From: Paenibacillus polymyxa
GTDB taxonomy: Bacteria > Bacillota > Bacilli > Paenibacillales > Paenibacillaceae
Assembly (NCBI RefSeq): GCF_018614975.1
Contig: NZ_JAGGNR010000040.1
Span: 1-64,000, forward strand
Length of the DNA: 64,000 nt
Direction: 5' to 3'
In this document: positions 8,766 through 17,845 of the stretch, piece by piece
Position numbering within the stretch: the first letter of the stretch is position 1
Layout: each line of letters starts with the position of its first letter
Translations under genes and position numbers: made by a program
The notes under the pieces: generated by a model
Told to the model about the DNA's origin: nothing
The model's input: only the letters and a program-made list of their open reading frames with translations
The model's database searches: none

Positions 8766-9605
8766 TCATTCTCCACGTACAATACGGAATCCTTGATCGG
8801 GACCAAAACCATTAGCATCAAATTTGCCACGGAATGATATTTCATTGTTATTAACACCGCCAATCCAGCCTCCGCCTTTCACAACTCGCCAAGTTTGATT
8901 TGGACTCTCCGAATCACTGTACCAGTCCCAGCACCATTCTCTCACATTCCCAGACATATCATAGATTCCTAACTCATTCGCCTTCTGAGTTCCGACTTTT
9001 TTGGTTTGATTACGGTTGCTCTCAATAGCTGGCCAGCTCCAGTCACCCGTCAGAATGTTGTCGCCGGCATTTACCCAGTACCAAGCAACTTCATCAGGAT
9101 TATTACTTCCACTGTATGTGTAATTCAAGCTCTTTTGACCTCCGCTTGCAGCGTATTCCCATTCTGCCTCTGTGGGTAATCGGTAACCGTTGGCGTCCTC
9201 GTTGATCGTTACATTCCATTTTATATTGTCGTTTTCATTGTGATTATTCGTGTCCTGATTTTCCTTGTCTATATTGTAATAAGGTTTCAGGTTTTCTTTT
9301 ATACTTTTTTGATTACAGTATTCCACTGCGTCATACCAGCTGACCATTTCAACAGGCAGGTCATCTCCCTTGAAGCCAGAAGGGTTTTCCCCCATAACTT
9401 CCATCCATTCTTTTTGGGTCACTTCGTATTTACCAATATAGAAGGAATCCAACGTTTCATTTTTATCAATCTGACTCGGCTTACTGCTCTTGAAGGCTCC
9501 CCCTTCGACGAATACCAAGTCATCGTTTAATTTGGTATTACTTGCTGAACAAGCACTTAGACTAACAACTATAGCGATTAAGGTTAACCATACCAGCTTC
9601 CTCAT
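8766..9605 (-). CDS. FGE/SUMF1-like lipoprotein, probably non-catalytic
   Basis: Secreted lipoprotein (279 aa): signal peptide with lipobox LSACS and Cys at residue 19, then one FGE-sulfatase (SUMF1/EgtB-type C-lectin-like) domain from about 32 to the end. Family landmarks seen are FVEGGAF, YEVTQKEW, PVEMVSWYDAVEYCNQ, GYRLPTEAEWEYAA, MSGNVREWCWDWY and the terminal GFRIVRG. True formylglycine-generating enzymes need a C-terminal copper-binding Cys pair; here the last 60 residues have no Cys, so oxidase activity is unlikely. Related non-enzymatic members act as binding scaffolds. It is 133 bp behind the xylanase gene on the same strand and may be the last gene of the xylanolytic operon. Ribosome-binding site AAAGGAG. 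Confidence 0.85.
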   Translation of the reverse strand: MRKLVWLTLIAIVVSLSACSASNTKLNDDLVFVEGGAFKSSKPSQIDKNETLDSFYIGKYEVTQKEWMEVMGENPSGFKGDDLPVEMVSWYDAVEYCNQKSIKENLKPYYNIDKENQDTNNHNENDNIKWNVTINEDANGYRLPTEAEWEYAASGGQKSLNYTYSGSNNPDEVAWYWVNAGDNILTGDWSWPAIESNRNQTKKVGTQKANELGIYDMSGNVREWCWDWYSDSESPNQTWRVVKGGGWIGGVNNNEISFRGKFDANGFGPDQGFRIVRGE

Positions 9606-9738
9606 TCAATTATTCTCCTTTACTAAGCTTAAATCCGGCAACGTCGAGGTCCGTTAGTCTGGAGAATAACGTTACCCAACGCTACCGGAAAATTGAATTC
9701 AAATGCAGGTGCAGAAGTTGAACTGCATCACATCATTT

Positions 9739-10374
9739 TTACCAAACCGTCACGTTTGCACTTCCGCTGCTTTGATAACCTTCCGTTGCCATCACCTGAT
9801 AGGACCAGCTGTTGCCTAAGTACATCCCTTTGCTCGCCCATGCATTCACATGATTACTAAACGTGATGGTAGAATTGACTCCAGTCGGTCTCTTGGACTG
9901 TCTAACACTCCAATACTGAGGGAAAGTCTGAGTACCATCAATGGAAGGTGCATTGTATCTCATCGTTGTATAGATGTCATATGTGCCGCCATCACTAGTC
10001 ATCGAGCCCTTATACGTTCCGGTAGGACGATACGTTCCCCAGCTATCCACCACGTAATATTCAATTAGAGCGTTTCTAGTCCAACCATAGAAGGTGAGAT
10101 AGCCGTTACCTGAAGGAGAGAATACGCCGGCATTATAATTGACCACTCGATTAGGCGTACCGTATGTCCACCCTTTCCCGACAACAAAGTTCCCGGTATT
10201 TTGCCAATTCACGCTGTAATTCCCGCCCGATCCATTCACGGCGTTGACCGTTCCTCCGCCATCTGTCCAATTTTGCCAATAATCTGTTGCTGCGCTCGAT
10301 GTTGCTGCGAAGACACCAAAACTCATGGAAGCTGCAAGAACAACGGTTAACAATTTTTTGCCAAATTTGAACAT
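9739..10374 (-). CDS. xynA: Endo-1,4-beta-xylanase, GH11
   Basis: Secreted xylanase (211 aa) that cuts internal beta-1,4 bonds of xylan. Signal peptide residues 1-27 (ending FAATSSA), then a single GH11 jelly-roll with no extra module, the usual size of Bacillus/Paenibacillus XynA. Catalytic pair: nucleophile E105 in NALIEYYVVDSWG and acid/base E198 in MATEGYQSSGSA. The thumb motif is PSIDGTQTFPQYWSVRQ. Start ATG follows AGGAGG. It lies 71 bp downstream of the CE1-like esterase gene on the same strand, so an esterase-esterase-xylanase operon is likely. Confidence 0.98.
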   Translation of the reverse strand: MFKFGKKLLTVVLAASMSFGVFAATSSAATDYWQNWTDGGGTVNAVNGSGGNYSVNWQNTGNFVVGKGWTYGTPNRVVNYNAGVFSPSGNGYLTFYGWTRNALIEYYVVDSWGTYRPTGTYKGSMTSDGGTYDIYTTMRYNAPSIDGTQTFPQYWSVRQSKRPTGVNSTITFSNHVNAWASKGMYLGNSWSYQVMATEGYQSSGSANVTVW

Positions 10375-10445
10375 AGATGATACCTCCTGATATTTTAATA
10401 GATTTGGTTGATGCTACAATCCGATATGAATGTTCCTCAGCAAAT

Positions 10446-11219
10446 TCACTTGAAAAGACGTTGCGAAAACAGATACAGATCGTTCTTCCATACGGGCCAA
10501 TCATGTCCTCCACTTTCCTTATGCCAGATGTGAGGCACTCCGTGTTGCGCCAAATATTGGTGAACCCCAAGACTAATCTCTATAAGATTGTCCTGTTCAC
10601 CGCAAGAGATCCATAACAGCGAGAGTAATGAAGGCGCTTTCGAAAGATCAGGGACAAGTAGCTCCGGGCTTCTGGTGTTTGGGGCTGCGGAGAAAGCACC
10701 GATCCATGCAAAATGGTCTAGATTACTTAATCCGATATTTAAGGATTGACCTCCGCCCATGGATAAACCAGCAATCGCCCTTTTATCCCGGCTTTTATGC
10801 AAAGGGTAGTTCGACTCCATGTAAGGTATCAAATCGTTGAGCAGATCGGATTCAAACCGTTTAAATGCTTTGATTTTCTCAGGTTCAAACAGGTCTCCTT
10901 CGGCTCGGTCATTCGACATCGCGCGACCGTTGGGGAAAACAATAACCATCGGCTCAAGCAAGTTATCGTTGTACAGATTATCGAGAATAATTTGCGGAGA
11001 ACCATGAGTATGCCATTCGGTTTCGTCTCCACCAATACCATGCAACAGAAAAAGTACAGGATACATCGTTGTCGAAGAAAATTCTGGCGGGGTGTACACC
11101 ATCGCTTTACGGGAAATGCCAACCGTGGTGGAAGGATACTCTACCGTCTCCATGACTCCACGTGGTATATTCTCCCGATACTGGTCATATCCCGTTACTG
11201 CTGATGAGATCAATTCCAT
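10446..11219 (-). CDS. CE1/esterase-D-type carbohydrate esterase (acetyl- or feruloyl-xylan type)
   Basis: Alpha/beta-hydrolase of 257 aa. Visible: oxyanion region LLHGIGGDETEW, nucleophile S153 in GLSMGGG, acid D210 in SCGEQDN and H239 in ESGGHDW, the full triad in the expected order. Similarity is to the esterase D/feruloyl esterase group often attached to xylanases. There is no signal peptide, so it would act in the cytoplasm on imported, esterified xylo-oligosaccharides. Start ATG has GGAGG upstream. Gaps of 41 and 71 bp to its neighbours support an operon with the SGNH hydrolase and GH11 genes. Acetyl versus feruloyl specificity cannot be told from sequence. Confidence 0.88.
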   Translation of the reverse strand: MELISSAVTGYDQYRENIPRGVMETVEYPSTTVGISRKAMVYTPPEFSSTTMYPVLFLLHGIGGDETEWHTHGSPQIILDNLYNDNLLEPMVIVFPNGRAMSNDRAEGDLFEPEKIKAFKRFESDLLNDLIPYMESNYPLHKSRDKRAIAGLSMGGGQSLNIGLSNLDHFAWIGAFSAAPNTRSPELLVPDLSKAPSLLSLLWISCGEQDNLIEISLGVHQYLAQHGVPHIWHKESGGHDWPVWKNDLYLFSQRLFK

Positions 11220-11260
11220 TCTCTTTTCCTCCGAACATATGAGTGACTATCAGTCTTCAG

Positions 11261-12538
11261 TTAATCCACATAGCCAAAACCCAGAATGGTGAAGCATTTA
11301 TGTTCATGACCTTCCGCCATTTCGATCTCGATGGAGTGCTCCCCCACATGCTCTTCGTTAAGCAGAAGTGTGGCATGGCAATGGGTCCAGTTCACTTGAC
11401 GCGGATCGACTTTTTGGACGAATACCCCATCTACCTTGATATGTGCGGTTCCGAATTCGTCGTTACCAGAGTCCTTGAAGATCAGAATGAGGCGTTTGCA
11501 CTGCAAACTTATCCGAAAACTGCTCTGATCCTCTTTTCCCTCTCCTGTACGCATCCAGTTGTTGGGAAACTGAGGTGTACCATAGTCATGAGCATCCATC
11601 TCAGCCATCTGCAGATCCGTGTCCGTTTTACAAAAGGAGCCTGCATCAATTCGGGCAATGTGATTGCCGTTTTTCCGATCCAGCAGCTTCACATGAACAA
11701 ATTCATTTCCAATTAGCGGAGCTTTTTCAATATCATGATCTTTCTCATCCCACTCAGAACGATTTGTCACGTCGAACAAATATTCCAAACAATCGGCCAT
11801 AATTCGATGCCCTGTGTTAGTCGGATGATATATATCATGGAAAAATTGCTTTTTGGAAATAACGTTACCCTCACCTTTTGTTTTGTTAAACTGATCTACG
11901 ACAGCATCTTTCACACTTACCATTGGCAGATCATAATGCCAGCCTACCGGAGCGAGACGATCCTGTAGATTCCAGTCATTTTCGAATACACTGAACAACA
12001 AGATCACCGCTGGCTTGTTATCGGCCGCAAGTGCTTTAAGCACCAGACTCTCGTAACATTTACCCTGGGTTTCATCATCTGCGTCATTGACTGCGAATTC
12101 GATTATGACAATATCCGGCTGAACGGCACCTCCCCTCAGCACATCCCGATCATAACGTACAATCCCCAGTTCTGAAGGAGTTCCACCCACACCTGCTTTA
12201 ATCAGATGAATCGGACTATCTTTTGAAAGCGCAAACATAAACTTGAACGACTCATACGACCGATAAGCGTAACTTTGAAGATGAATAGGTACTGAACCAG
12301 CACCTTGGGTAATGGAGCCTCCAATATAAGCAATAACAACAGGTTCGCCGTTTTTTGCCTTCTCAATGGCTCGTTTTAATCTGACATTACTCCCTTTGTT
12401 CAGAAGAGATCGGCCAATCATATCGCGATATCCATGTGATTCAAAGTTAATAGCGGCTGCTGACGCTGTCACTCCGACTGGATCGCGCGGTGCAGTGAAT
12501 TCTGTGTTTTCACCTGCATCTTCTGAATCCTGGAGCAT
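11261..12538 (-). CDS. SGNH/GDSL hydrolase with C-terminal sandwich domain, probable xylan esterase
   Basis: Hydrolase of 425 aa. The SGNH blocks are present: S75 in YIGGSITQG, Gly in KAGVGGT, N151 in EFAVND and D235/H238 in HDIYHPTNTGH. The SGNH fold covers about 60-260; residues about 280-425 form a beta-rich domain. The same build is seen in carbohydrate acetylesterases. No signal peptide is visible, so a cytoplasmic role in deacetylating oligosaccharides is inferred. It heads the esterase-xylanase run and is divergent from the GH8 gene, sharing a 289-bp control region. The ribosome-binding site is weak. Confidence 0.82.
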   Translation of the reverse strand: MLQDSEDAGENTEFTAPRDPVGVTASAAAINFESHGYRDMIGRSLLNKGSNVRLKRAIEKAKNGEPVVIAYIGGSITQGAGSVPIHLQSYAYRSYESFKFMFALSKDSPIHLIKAGVGGTPSELGIVRYDRDVLRGGAVQPDIVIIEFAVNDADDETQGKCYESLVLKALAADNKPAVILLFSVFENDWNLQDRLAPVGWHYDLPMVSVKDAVVDQFNKTKGEGNVISKKQFFHDIYHPTNTGHRIMADCLEYLFDVTNRSEWDEKDHDIEKAPLIGNEFVHVKLLDRKNGNHIARIDAGSFCKTDTDLQMAEMDAHDYGTPQFPNNWMRTGEGKEDQSSFRISLQCKRLILIFKDSGNDEFGTAHIKVDGVFVQKVDPRQVNWTHCHATLLLNEEHVGEHSIEIEMAEGHEHKCFTILGFGYVD

Positions 12539-12592
12539 AAATCACCATCACATCCTTTCGGCTAGATTCTGATCATCCTCAAACAGCATTTA

Positions 12593-12634
12593 AAGGATCA
12601 CAGCTTGACTATGATTGGATCAAGTGTGATCCTT
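12593..12634 (-). promoter_or_regulatory. Inverted repeat in the SGNH gene leader
   Basis: Ten-bp arms AAGGATCACA (12593-12602) and TGTGATCCTT (12625-12634) with a 22-nt loop lie 55-96 bp upstream of the SGNH start. They could fold in the leader RNA or form a protein site. No terminator tract follows. Confidence 0.35.
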
Positions 12635-12670
12635 CCCCCAAAGTGTATCCCTTACATAATTTTACAACAA

Positions 12671-12685
12671 CCTGACAAAGTATAG
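12671..12685 (-). promoter_or_regulatory. Third copy of the shared operator-like motif
   Basis: CCTGACAAAGTATAG, preceded by ACAACAA exactly as at 8690. It lies 133 bp upstream of the minus-strand SGNH start and about 145 bp upstream of the plus-strand GH8 start. A second half at +22 is degenerate. Confidence 0.45.
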
Positions 12686-12754
12686 GATTTCCACCACTAT
12701 ATCATTTTAATTCGACTACAATCACATGCAAATTAGAACACCTATAATTTTTCA

Positions 12755-12768
12755 TGTAAACGCTTTAA
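12755..12768. promoter_or_regulatory. Predicted cre (CcpA) box
   Basis: TGTAAACGCTTTAA matches the cre core with one mismatch (A instead of C at position 13). It lies 60 bp upstream of the GH8 start, a position suited to repression. Confidence 0.45.
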
Positions 12769-12827
12769 TTTGTATACTATTTCCATGTTATAATTTTGAA
12801 AAACCGCATTGATAAAGGAGGATTATC

Positions 12828-13970
12828 ATGAATATCACGGGTCAAGGCGCGTGGGATACGGGTACATATACAAATCTGTTTCTGAAGCTAGGCTACGATG
12901 AGAATGAGATTACGAACAGATTGGAAGAAACATGGAACGAGCTGTTTTATGGCGATGAACATACTCGAATATATTACCCCATGGGTGAGGACAAGGGTTA
13001 TTTACTGGACACTGGTAATCTCGATGTTCGCTCCGAGGGCATGTCCTATGGCATGATGATGGCTGTTCAGATGGACAAAAAGGAAGAATTTGATCGACTC
13101 TGGAATTTCTCCCACACGTTTATGCAACATAAAGCGGGACGTTATAAAGATTATTTTGCCTGGCATTGCAAGCCTGACGGAACCCGACTCTCGCAAGGTC
13201 CTGCTCCTGATGGTGAGGAGTTTTTTGCCATGGCGCTATTTTTTGCCTCCAACCGCTGGGGCGATGGCGCTGAACCTTATGATTACAAGGCACAAGCCCG
13301 CAAGATCCTTTGTGCATGTATACATCAGGGCGAAGACGGCGAAGGCGATCCCATGTGGGACCCGGAAACAAAACTGATCAAATTCATACCAGAAACACCG
13401 TTTAGCGACCCGTCCTACCATCTGCCTCATTTTTATGAACTATTCGCGAAATATGCGGATGAAGAAGATCAGAGCTTCTGGAAAGAAGCGGCGGCCGCTA
13501 GTCGGACTTACCTGCATACAGCCTGCCATCCCGTAACCGGACTATCACCTGAATATGCGAACTATGACGGCTCTCCAGCTCCAATACAGCCACATGGGGA
13601 TTTCAGACATTTTTACAGTGATGCATATCGTACTGCTGCAAATATTGCGCTGGACTGGGAATGGTTCCGCAAGGATCACTGGCAGATCGAGCAATCCAAC
13701 CGGATTCAATCCTTCTTCAGTGATATTGAAATGTCCGATTATCGTCGTTATACAATAGAAGGTGAACCTTTCGACGAACCTTCACTGCATCCTGTAGGTT
13801 TGCTGGCTACCAATGCCATGGCTTCACTGGCTGCGGACGGTCCACATGCTGACACATTCGTTCGCAAGTTCTGGAACACACCTCTGCGTCAGGGAGAGCG
13901 ACGTTATTACGACAATTGCCTGTATTTTTTCAGCATGCTGGCTCTAAGCGGAAGATATCGCATGTACTGA
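12828..13970 (+). CDS. Reducing-end-xylose releasing exo-oligoxylanase (Rex), GH8
   Basis: Removes single xylose units from the reducing end of xylo-oligosaccharides (EC 3.2.1.156). The 380-aa sequence follows the Bacillus halodurans Rex protein over its full length, as I recall it: YLLDTGNLDVRSEGMSYGMM, GPAPDGEEFFAMALFFAS, DPSYHLPHFYELF, GEPFDEPSLHPVGL and RRYYDNCLYFFSMLALSG. Catalytic acid E70 is at exactly the same residue number, and base D265 sits in HFYSDAYR. No signal peptide: cytoplasmic. ATG follows AAAGGAGG. It stands alone on the plus strand, divergent from the esterase-xylanase operon, and supplies the intracellular end-step for products of the GH11 enzyme. Confidence 0.97.
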   Translation: MNITGQGAWDTGTYTNLFLKLGYDENEITNRLEETWNELFYGDEHTRIYYPMGEDKGYLLDTGNLDVRSEGMSYGMMMAVQMDKKEEFDRLWNFSHTFMQHKAGRYKDYFAWHCKPDGTRLSQGPAPDGEEFFAMALFFASNRWGDGAEPYDYKAQARKILCACIHQGEDGEGDPMWDPETKLIKFIPETPFSDPSYHLPHFYELFAKYADEEDQSFWKEAAAASRTYLHTACHPVTGLSPEYANYDGSPAPIQPHGDFRHFYSDAYRTAANIALDWEWFRKDHWQIEQSNRIQSFFSDIEMSDYRRYTIEGEPFDEPSLHPVGLLATNAMASLAADGPHADTFVRKFWNTPLRQGERRYYDNCLYFFSMLALSGRYRMY

Positions 13971-13993
13971 ACTAAGAGAATGTGCACGAGCCG

Positions 13994-14036
13994 TTGAATC
14001 TGTCCTGTGAACGTTTGGCTTGCAGGACAGGTTCAA
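13994..14036 (+). terminator. Possible weak terminator after GH8
   Basis: Inverted repeat TTGAATCTGTCCTG (13994-14007) with CAGGACAGGTTCAA (14023-14036), one mismatched position, 15-nt loop, starting 24 bp after the GH8 stop. No strong T run follows. Confidence 0.4.
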
Positions 14037-14088
14037 TCACAGAATTTTAAGAGGATGCAAATGATATTACGATTTAATCTATATCAAC

Positions 14089-14136
14089 AAAAAACGTTCC
14101 CGGCTCGCATATGCTTACTGCGAACCGGGAACGTTT
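14089..14136 (-). terminator. Rho-independent terminator of the second transporter operon
   Basis: Perfect 12-bp stem AAACGTTCCCGG (14092-14103) with CCGGGAACGTTT (14125-14136), preceded on the plus strand by an A run and hence followed by T on the minus strand. It lies 40 bp beyond the binding-protein stop and may also stop GH8 transcription. Confidence 0.75.
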
Positions 14137-14175
14137 GTATGTGCCAATACAGGTAATAACCTCTATTCTCTTCAA

Positions 14176-15816
14176 TTATTTGGAGACAGAAGAAGTATCA
14201 TAGGAAGACTGCATAATCTCCAGATATCGATTAATGTTCAGTCCCTCCAGGCCTTTCACATATTCGTCCCAATCCTTATCCAGACTTTTGGCGCCAGTAA
14301 TAAATTGCAGAGCGTTCTGATCGATGTAATCCTTGAGATTGGTCTGCATCATGCTGGCTTCATCAGCTTGGGACGGATCTACCCACAATGCCCAATGAGG
14401 GAAAATCTCTTTCGGTTCCTTGCCCTCCATTAACAATGTCGCCTCATAGAGACGTCGCTCACCACCATCATTGGCATAGATGTCTGTCCCCTGTACTTCG
14501 GAGTCCCGATATGCCTGAAAATGATTGTACTGACTCAATGCAGCCCAACTGTCATTACGAGGTTCTTCTCCAGAAGGAAGCGGAATGGCTTTATATAACG
14601 GCTCAATCTGATCATTGAGCGCCACTTCTCCTTCTTGTGGTTTGCGCCAGCTTACGCCCTCTTCTCCCAGATATGATGCCATGGTTCCTTCCTGGGTATA
14701 GAGATAATCCAGCAGCTCTATGGCCGCGATCTGCGTTTCCTCACTGGCTTTGTTTGTCAGTACAAAAGACGCTCCGGGATCAATCGGATAGTTGTACGTA
14801 GCATAAGCAGCATGGGGTCCCTTCAATGGAGGGATGGGATTGTAATCATTGCCGTAAGGAGAACCTTCGGCAGTCGTTACGAATAACGATGGATGCATGG
14901 CTGCTCCCGCACCCAGAAGCTGTGCATCAGCGTTATCTCCAATTTTTTTGAAGGCCCCGACGTTTTGGGTAAATGCCCCTGGATCAATCAACCCTTCATC
15001 GTACAGGGATTTAATATAGGCAAGCCCTTCTTTCCACTCCGGTTTGTTCACTACGGTCTCCACTTTCCCCTGATTGACAATGAGATAATTCCGATCGTCG
15101 TCATAGATAAAACCGTTCATCAAGTACGGAATAATGTGCACACCGAAATTTTCAGTCGAACCGCTTAGCGGTACTTCGTCGGCTTTGCCGTTCCCGTTTG
15201 GGTCTTTCGTTTTAAATGCCCGAAGCATTTCCTTAAATTCTTCTGTCGTCGTGGGTTCGCTCAGGCCCAGTTGTTCCATCCATTTGGTGTTGACCCACAT
15301 CTTGTTCGGGTATGAACAGTGAAAGCATTCATTCAGACCCGTCAGACCATAGATATTTCCGTCGGGAGCAGTGTTCATGGCCCGATAATAGTCATTGCTT
15401 TCAAGCACTTTTTTAATATTGGGAGCATGCTCCTCAATCAGATCATTCAGCGGCAAAATAACCCCCTGCTGACCAAACTTCAACAAGTCTGTCTGAGAGA
15501 AACGATCTACCCAAGGGATGAGCAGATACAAGTCTGGATAATCACCGGAAGCCAGTGAAATCTGTCTTTTCTCCGCTGCACCGTCGAATGGAACCGTAGT
15601 CCAGTTGAACTGAATATCAAACTTCTCTTCCATTTTCTTCGTGAATTTATTAGTGGACAGGTTGGTATCCGAACCCTGGTGGGCAAACACATTAATGGCA
15701 ATCTTGCCTGACGGATCGCTGCCTTCCCCGTTCCCCTTATCAGAACTTGAACATCCGGCAAGTACCAACGAGGTAAACAGCATACAGGCAAGAATGATGA
15801 ATCCCGCTTTTTTCAA
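14176..15816 (-). CDS. Extracellular sugar-binding lipoprotein (LplA type)
   Basis: Solute-binding lipoprotein (about 546 aa). Lipobox LVLAGCSS follows a short signal peptide (KKAGFIILACMLFTS). The family segment NDLIEEHAPNIKK is at about 110-125, and DPNGNGKADEVPLSG looks like a calcium-loop-type insert. I place the start at a TTG (15816) because AGGGAGAGG stands 4-5 nt before it, while the ATG 18 bp upstream (15834) has no ribosome-binding site and would itself lie on that Shine-Dalgarno sequence. It is last in a permease-permease-binding protein operon, the reverse of the usual order. Substrate unknown; xylan-derived oligosaccharide is likely from context. Confidence 0.9.
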   Translation of the reverse strand: MKKAGFIILACMLFTSLVLAGCSSSDKGNGEGSDPSGKIAINVFAHQGSDTNLSTNKFTKKMEEKFDIQFNWTTVPFDGAAEKRQISLASGDYPDLYLLIPWVDRFSQTDLLKFGQQGVILPLNDLIEEHAPNIKKVLESNDYYRAMNTAPDGNIYGLTGLNECFHCSYPNKMWVNTKWMEQLGLSEPTTTEEFKEMLRAFKTKDPNGNGKADEVPLSGSTENFGVHIIPYLMNGFIYDDDRNYLIVNQGKVETVVNKPEWKEGLAYIKSLYDEGLIDPGAFTQNVGAFKKIGDNADAQLLGAGAAMHPSLFVTTAEGSPYGNDYNPIPPLKGPHAAYATYNYPIDPGASFVLTNKASEETQIAAIELLDYLYTQEGTMASYLGEEGVSWRKPQEGEVALNDQIEPLYKAIPLPSGEEPRNDSWAALSQYNHFQAYRDSEVQGTDIYANDGGERRLYEATLLMEGKEPKEIFPHWALWVDPSQADEASMMQTNLKDYIDQNALQFITGAKSLDKDWDEYVKGLEGLNINRYLEIMQSSYDTSSVSK

Positions 15817-15855
15817 TACAATCCTCTCCCTCATGAATAATAGAAAAAAATGAAC

Positions 15856-16785
15856 TTATCCTTTGACTGAGCCAATCAGCATGCCTTGCACGAAATACCT
15901 TTGAACAAAAGGATAAATGATTAGCACCGGCAAGCTGGCCATCACAATTAACGAGTACTTCATGAGTTCAGCCATCTGCTGCTGTTTGATCATTTCCGAT
16001 GCATCCATACTCCCCGTACTGCTGTTCAGAATAAGAATACTGCGCAGTATCAGCTGTAGCGGATAGAGCGACTGTGATTTCAAGTAGATGAGGGCGTCAA
16101 AGTATGCATTCCACTGACCGACAGCGTACATAAGTGACAACACGGCGATAATCGGTTTGGCGAGTGGCAGGATAATACTGAAGATAAACCGGATGTCACT
16201 GCAGCCATCGATGTCTGCTGCTTCGGACAATTCTTCCGGTATCGAATTCTGAAAAAAGGTACGGGCAATGATGACTTGCCATACCCAAACGGCATTGGGA
16301 ATCAGCAACGCCCAGCGGGTATCAATCAGTCCCATGGTTTTGACCACCAGATAGGTAGGGATCAAACCGCCCGAGAACAGCATGGTGAAGGTAATAAACA
16401 TCATTAACGAACTGCGACCAACAAACGTTTTTTGGGATAATGGATAAGCAATCATAATGGTCAGTGCCACGCTGATGAAGGTGCCGCAGGCTGTATAGAA
16501 AAGGGAATTGCCATAACCGGTAAGGACTTGATCATTCCGCAATACAGACTTGTAACCGTCAAACGTCAGGTCAATGGGCCACAACCAGACTTTTCCCGAG
16601 GAGACGGCAGCAGGGCTGCTGAGCGAAGAACTCACAATATATATCAAGGGATACAGCACGGCAATCAGCACAACTGTCAGCATGAAGTAAACAACCGTTA
16701 TAAATACGCGGTCTCCCCAGGATTCACGAATCGTACTGCTGCTCTTGATCCGCGAACGTCCTGCATTTGTCTGTGTGTTAGGCAT
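15856..16785 (-). CDS. Sugar ABC transporter permease, LplC/YtcP type
   Basis: Permease of 309 aa with six hydrophobic segments and the EAA loop ELSEAADIDGCSDIRFIF near residue 195. The end FVQGMLIGSVKG is typical of the LplC group. The first 25 residues are polar and Ser-rich. Start ATG follows GGAGGAG. It lies 27 bp behind the partner permease gene and 39 bp ahead of the binding-protein start, so all three form one unit. No ATPase gene accompanies them. Confidence 0.92.
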   Translation of the reverse strand: MPNTQTNAGRSRIKSSSTIRESWGDRVFITVVYFMLTVVLIAVLYPLIYIVSSSLSSPAAVSSGKVWLWPIDLTFDGYKSVLRNDQVLTGYGNSLFYTACGTFISVALTIMIAYPLSQKTFVGRSSLMMFITFTMLFSGGLIPTYLVVKTMGLIDTRWALLIPNAVWVWQVIIARTFFQNSIPEELSEAADIDGCSDIRFIFSIILPLAKPIIAVLSLMYAVGQWNAYFDALIYLKSQSLYPLQLILRSILILNSSTGSMDASEMIKQQQMAELMKYSLIVMASLPVLIIYPFVQRYFVQGMLIGSVKG

Positions 16786-16812
16786 GGGTTGGTTCTCCTC
16801 CTTTCGCTCCCG

Positions 16813-17799
16813 TTACCATAAGCTTGTATTGGACAGTCGCTTGGCGACCGCGTTTACGATTAATAGCAGAATCAGGTTAATCACCGAGTTGAACAGGCCA
16901 ACCGCAGTAGCGAAGCTGTAATTGGCATTCAGCAATCCTATTTTATAGACATACGTGGAGATGATCTCCGAAGCAGACAGGTTGAGCGGATTTTGCAGCA
17001 AATATATTTTTTCGAACCCAACAGCCATGATATTTCCTACACTCAGAATCAGAATGATGACGGCTGCCGGAAGTAGTCCAGGCAGATCAACATTGATGAT
17101 TTTCTGTATTCGGTTGGCTCCGTCCACTTTAGCGGCTTCATACAGGGATGGATCAACACCTGCCAGAGCGGCCAGATATATCACAGCGGAGTACCCCATT
17201 CCCTGCCACACATCAGAGAATACGTAGATGGATCGAAACAGTCCGGGCTCACCGAGAAAATTCACCGCTTCGAAACCAAGGGCGCCTGCAATCGTGTTGA
17301 CAATACCCAGCCTAGGAGACAGAAATAGCATAATGATGGAGACCATAACAACGGTAGAGATGAAATATGGAGCATACGTCACCATTTGCACCGTTTTTTT
17401 GAATCGTATGTTTTTGATTTCGTTCAGCGCGAGCGCCAGTAATATAGGAATCGGGAAACCAACGATCAGGCTGTAAAACGAAATGTAGAGTGTGTTCTTG
17501 ATTAGCATGACAAACGCCGGATTTTTAAAAAGTAATTCGAAATACTTGGTTCCGGCCCACGGACTGCCCCAGATCCCCTTGATGACGTTGTAATCTTTAA
17601 ATGCCAGAACCGCATTCACCATGGGTACATACTTGAAAATAATAAAGTAAGCAATCGGTGGCAGGATCAGCAGATACAGCTGCCAATGTCGCCTCCAGCT
17701 TCTGGATAATGCTTGCTTCAAGAGAGACGGTTTACTTGGTTTCACCACAGACTTTGATTCCCTGCTCATTGTTGTTCTCAGAATCATCCCCCCATTCAT
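16813..17799 (-). CDS. Sugar ABC transporter permease, LplB type
   Basis: First gene of the second transporter operon (about 328 aa). Long polar N-terminus (to about residue 40), then LYLLILPPIAYFIIFKYVPM, the hallmark first helix of LplB-like permeases, and EAA loop SLYEAAKVDGANRIQKI near 230. Several closely spaced start codons exist (TTG 17808, ATG 17799, ATG 17787, ATG 17769); the GGGAG at the first two makes the choice uncertain. A cre-like box lies 33-46 bp upstream, and the gene is transcribed in the same direction as the AraC regulator gene that ends 135 bp upstream. Confidence 0.9.
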   Translation of the reverse strand: MNGGMILRTTMSRESKSVVKPSKPSLLKQALSRSWRRHWQLYLLILPPIAYFIIFKYVPMVNAVLAFKDYNVIKGIWGSPWAGTKYFELLFKNPAFVMLIKNTLYISFYSLIVGFPIPILLALALNEIKNIRFKKTVQMVTYAPYFISTVVMVSIIMLFLSPRLGIVNTIAGALGFEAVNFLGEPGLFRSIYVFSDVWQGMGYSAVIYLAALAGVDPSLYEAAKVDGANRIQKIINVDLPGLLPAAVIILILSVGNIMAVGFEKIYLLQNPLNLSASEIISTYVYKIGLLNANYSFATAVGLFNSVINLILLLIVNAVAKRLSNTSLW

Positions 17800-17831
17800 G
17801 TCTCCCAATCGTGCTGAACTTCAGCCCAATT

Positions 17832-17845
17832 TGGTAGCGCTTACT
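17832..17845. promoter_or_regulatory. Predicted cre (CcpA) box
   Basis: TGGTAGCGCTTACT matches the cre consensus at all but one position (T instead of A at position 4) and lies just upstream of the second permease operon. Confidence 0.45.
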
